A stretch of 64,000 nt of DNA from assembly GCA_937885465.1 (NCBI GenBank), contig CAKZZM010000177.1, forward strand, positions 17,322-81,321. Reading direction: 5' to 3'. Below are positions 63,832 to 64,000 of the stretch, piece after piece; within the stretch, counting starts at the first letter, position 1, and each line of letters begins with the position of its first letter. A program made the translations under genes and the position numbers. The notes under the pieces were generated by a model. The model had not been told where the DNA came from, searched no databases, and saw nothing but the letters and a program-made list of their open reading frames with translations. The DNA is from an uncultured Bacteroidales bacterium. Lineage in GTDB: Bacteria; Bacteroidota; Bacteroidia; Bacteroidales; Paludibacteraceae.

Positions 63832-64000
63832 TCAGTTAATTTTCAATATCTTCTTAATTTCCTTTTCCCACAACTGACTTTTGTGGACTCCACTACTTTT
63901 TATCTTTCCTTTTAGTTGAGGATACATCCACACAAGTTTTCTCTCCAATAAACGATAAACGAGTGATTCGTAACCATCCATTAAAGTACAGGTATATACA
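63832..64000 (-). CDS. C-terminal end of an unrecognised protein (5' truncated by window)
   Basis: The minus-strand frame is open from 63999 to a TGA at 63832-63834 and gives 55 residues including MDGYESLVYRLLERKLVWMY and SQLWEKEIKKILKIN. The rest lies beyond the window. The DNA for CTLMDGY contains the 21-base repeat also present at 55167-55187. A gap of 88 bases without features separates it from the cassette. No function is assigned. Confidence 0.55.
   Translation of the reverse strand, partial: VYTCTLMDGYESLVYRLLERKLVWMYPQLKGKIKSSGVHKSQLWEKEIKKILKIN
63970..63990. repeat. Second, inverted copy of the 21-base repeat
   Basis: An exact reverse complement of 55167-55187, ending 10 bases from the window edge. 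Confidence 0.8.

Noticed and set aside
1..64000. tRNA, rRNA or riboswitch genes
   Set aside because: Searched by eye in the spacers for T-loop GGTTCRA patterns and long conserved stems; none found, though a covariance search would be decisive.

Overview
The window reads as a chromosomal segment of an uncultured member of the Bacteroidales. Evidence: promoters have the Bacteroidetes form (TTG, about 20 bases, TAnnTTTG); there is a SusC/SusD pair; a DUF6089/PorG-like gene, uppS and bamA lie together; two secreted proteins end in domains resembling the type IX secretion type A signal. No rRNA or tRNA gene was seen.

Layout. 1-19.3 kb is mostly housekeeping: the tail of a probable family-10-like glycosidase, recF, parA, a 2[4Fe-4S] ferredoxin, tatA/tatC, a minus-strand envelope operon (porG-like, uppS, bamA), kduD with a DUF4861 lipoprotein, mltG, psuG, pheS, lptD, a SlyD-type isomerase, der and argR. 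19.5-24.4 kb holds an uncharacterised EF-hand-like membrane protein, a nucleosidase-like gene and rpsA. 24.6-24.8 kb carries the shrunken relic of a DUF4143 ATPase.

24.9-49.4 kb is one plus-strand polysaccharide utilization locus (PUL): two paralogous beta-helix proteins, SusC, SusD, a DUF5123-like surface lipoprotein, a GH2 enzyme, an esterase-GH28 fusion, three further secreted proteins, a 42-residue peptide gene, and a transmembrane one-piece regulator (propeller, Y_Y_Y, one membrane helix, AraC DNA-binding domain, no kinase). The GH28 and DUF5123-like parts suggest pectin as substrate; kduD and DUF4861 at 8.7-10.6 kb fit uronate catabolism. A 15-base direct repeat with a 21-base period just upstream of the first promoter is a good candidate operator.

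49.5-64 kb is all minus strand and accessory in character: a TPR/HTH membrane lipoprotein regulator coupled to a large YD-repeat-like secreted protein broken by one in-frame stop; an intact DUF4143 ATPase; a multipass membrane protein; a DUF1810 protein; the 3' remnant of a second tatC; and, abutting it, a tight and AT-richer five-gene cassette (58.4-63.7 kb) encoding a membrane protein, a GTPase (frameshifted here), two homologous coiled-coil membrane proteins and a retropepsin-like lipoprotein. I do not recognise this cassette as a named system, and it is the best candidate for undescribed biology.

The window is also seeded with about 20 copies of an intergenic imperfect palindrome with core GAACGTCTCCGAACGTTC. 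It occurs singly, in tandem (four copies at an exact 29-base period) and in a variant with a GC-rich hairpin. None was found inside a gene, and several lie between a predicted promoter and its start codon.
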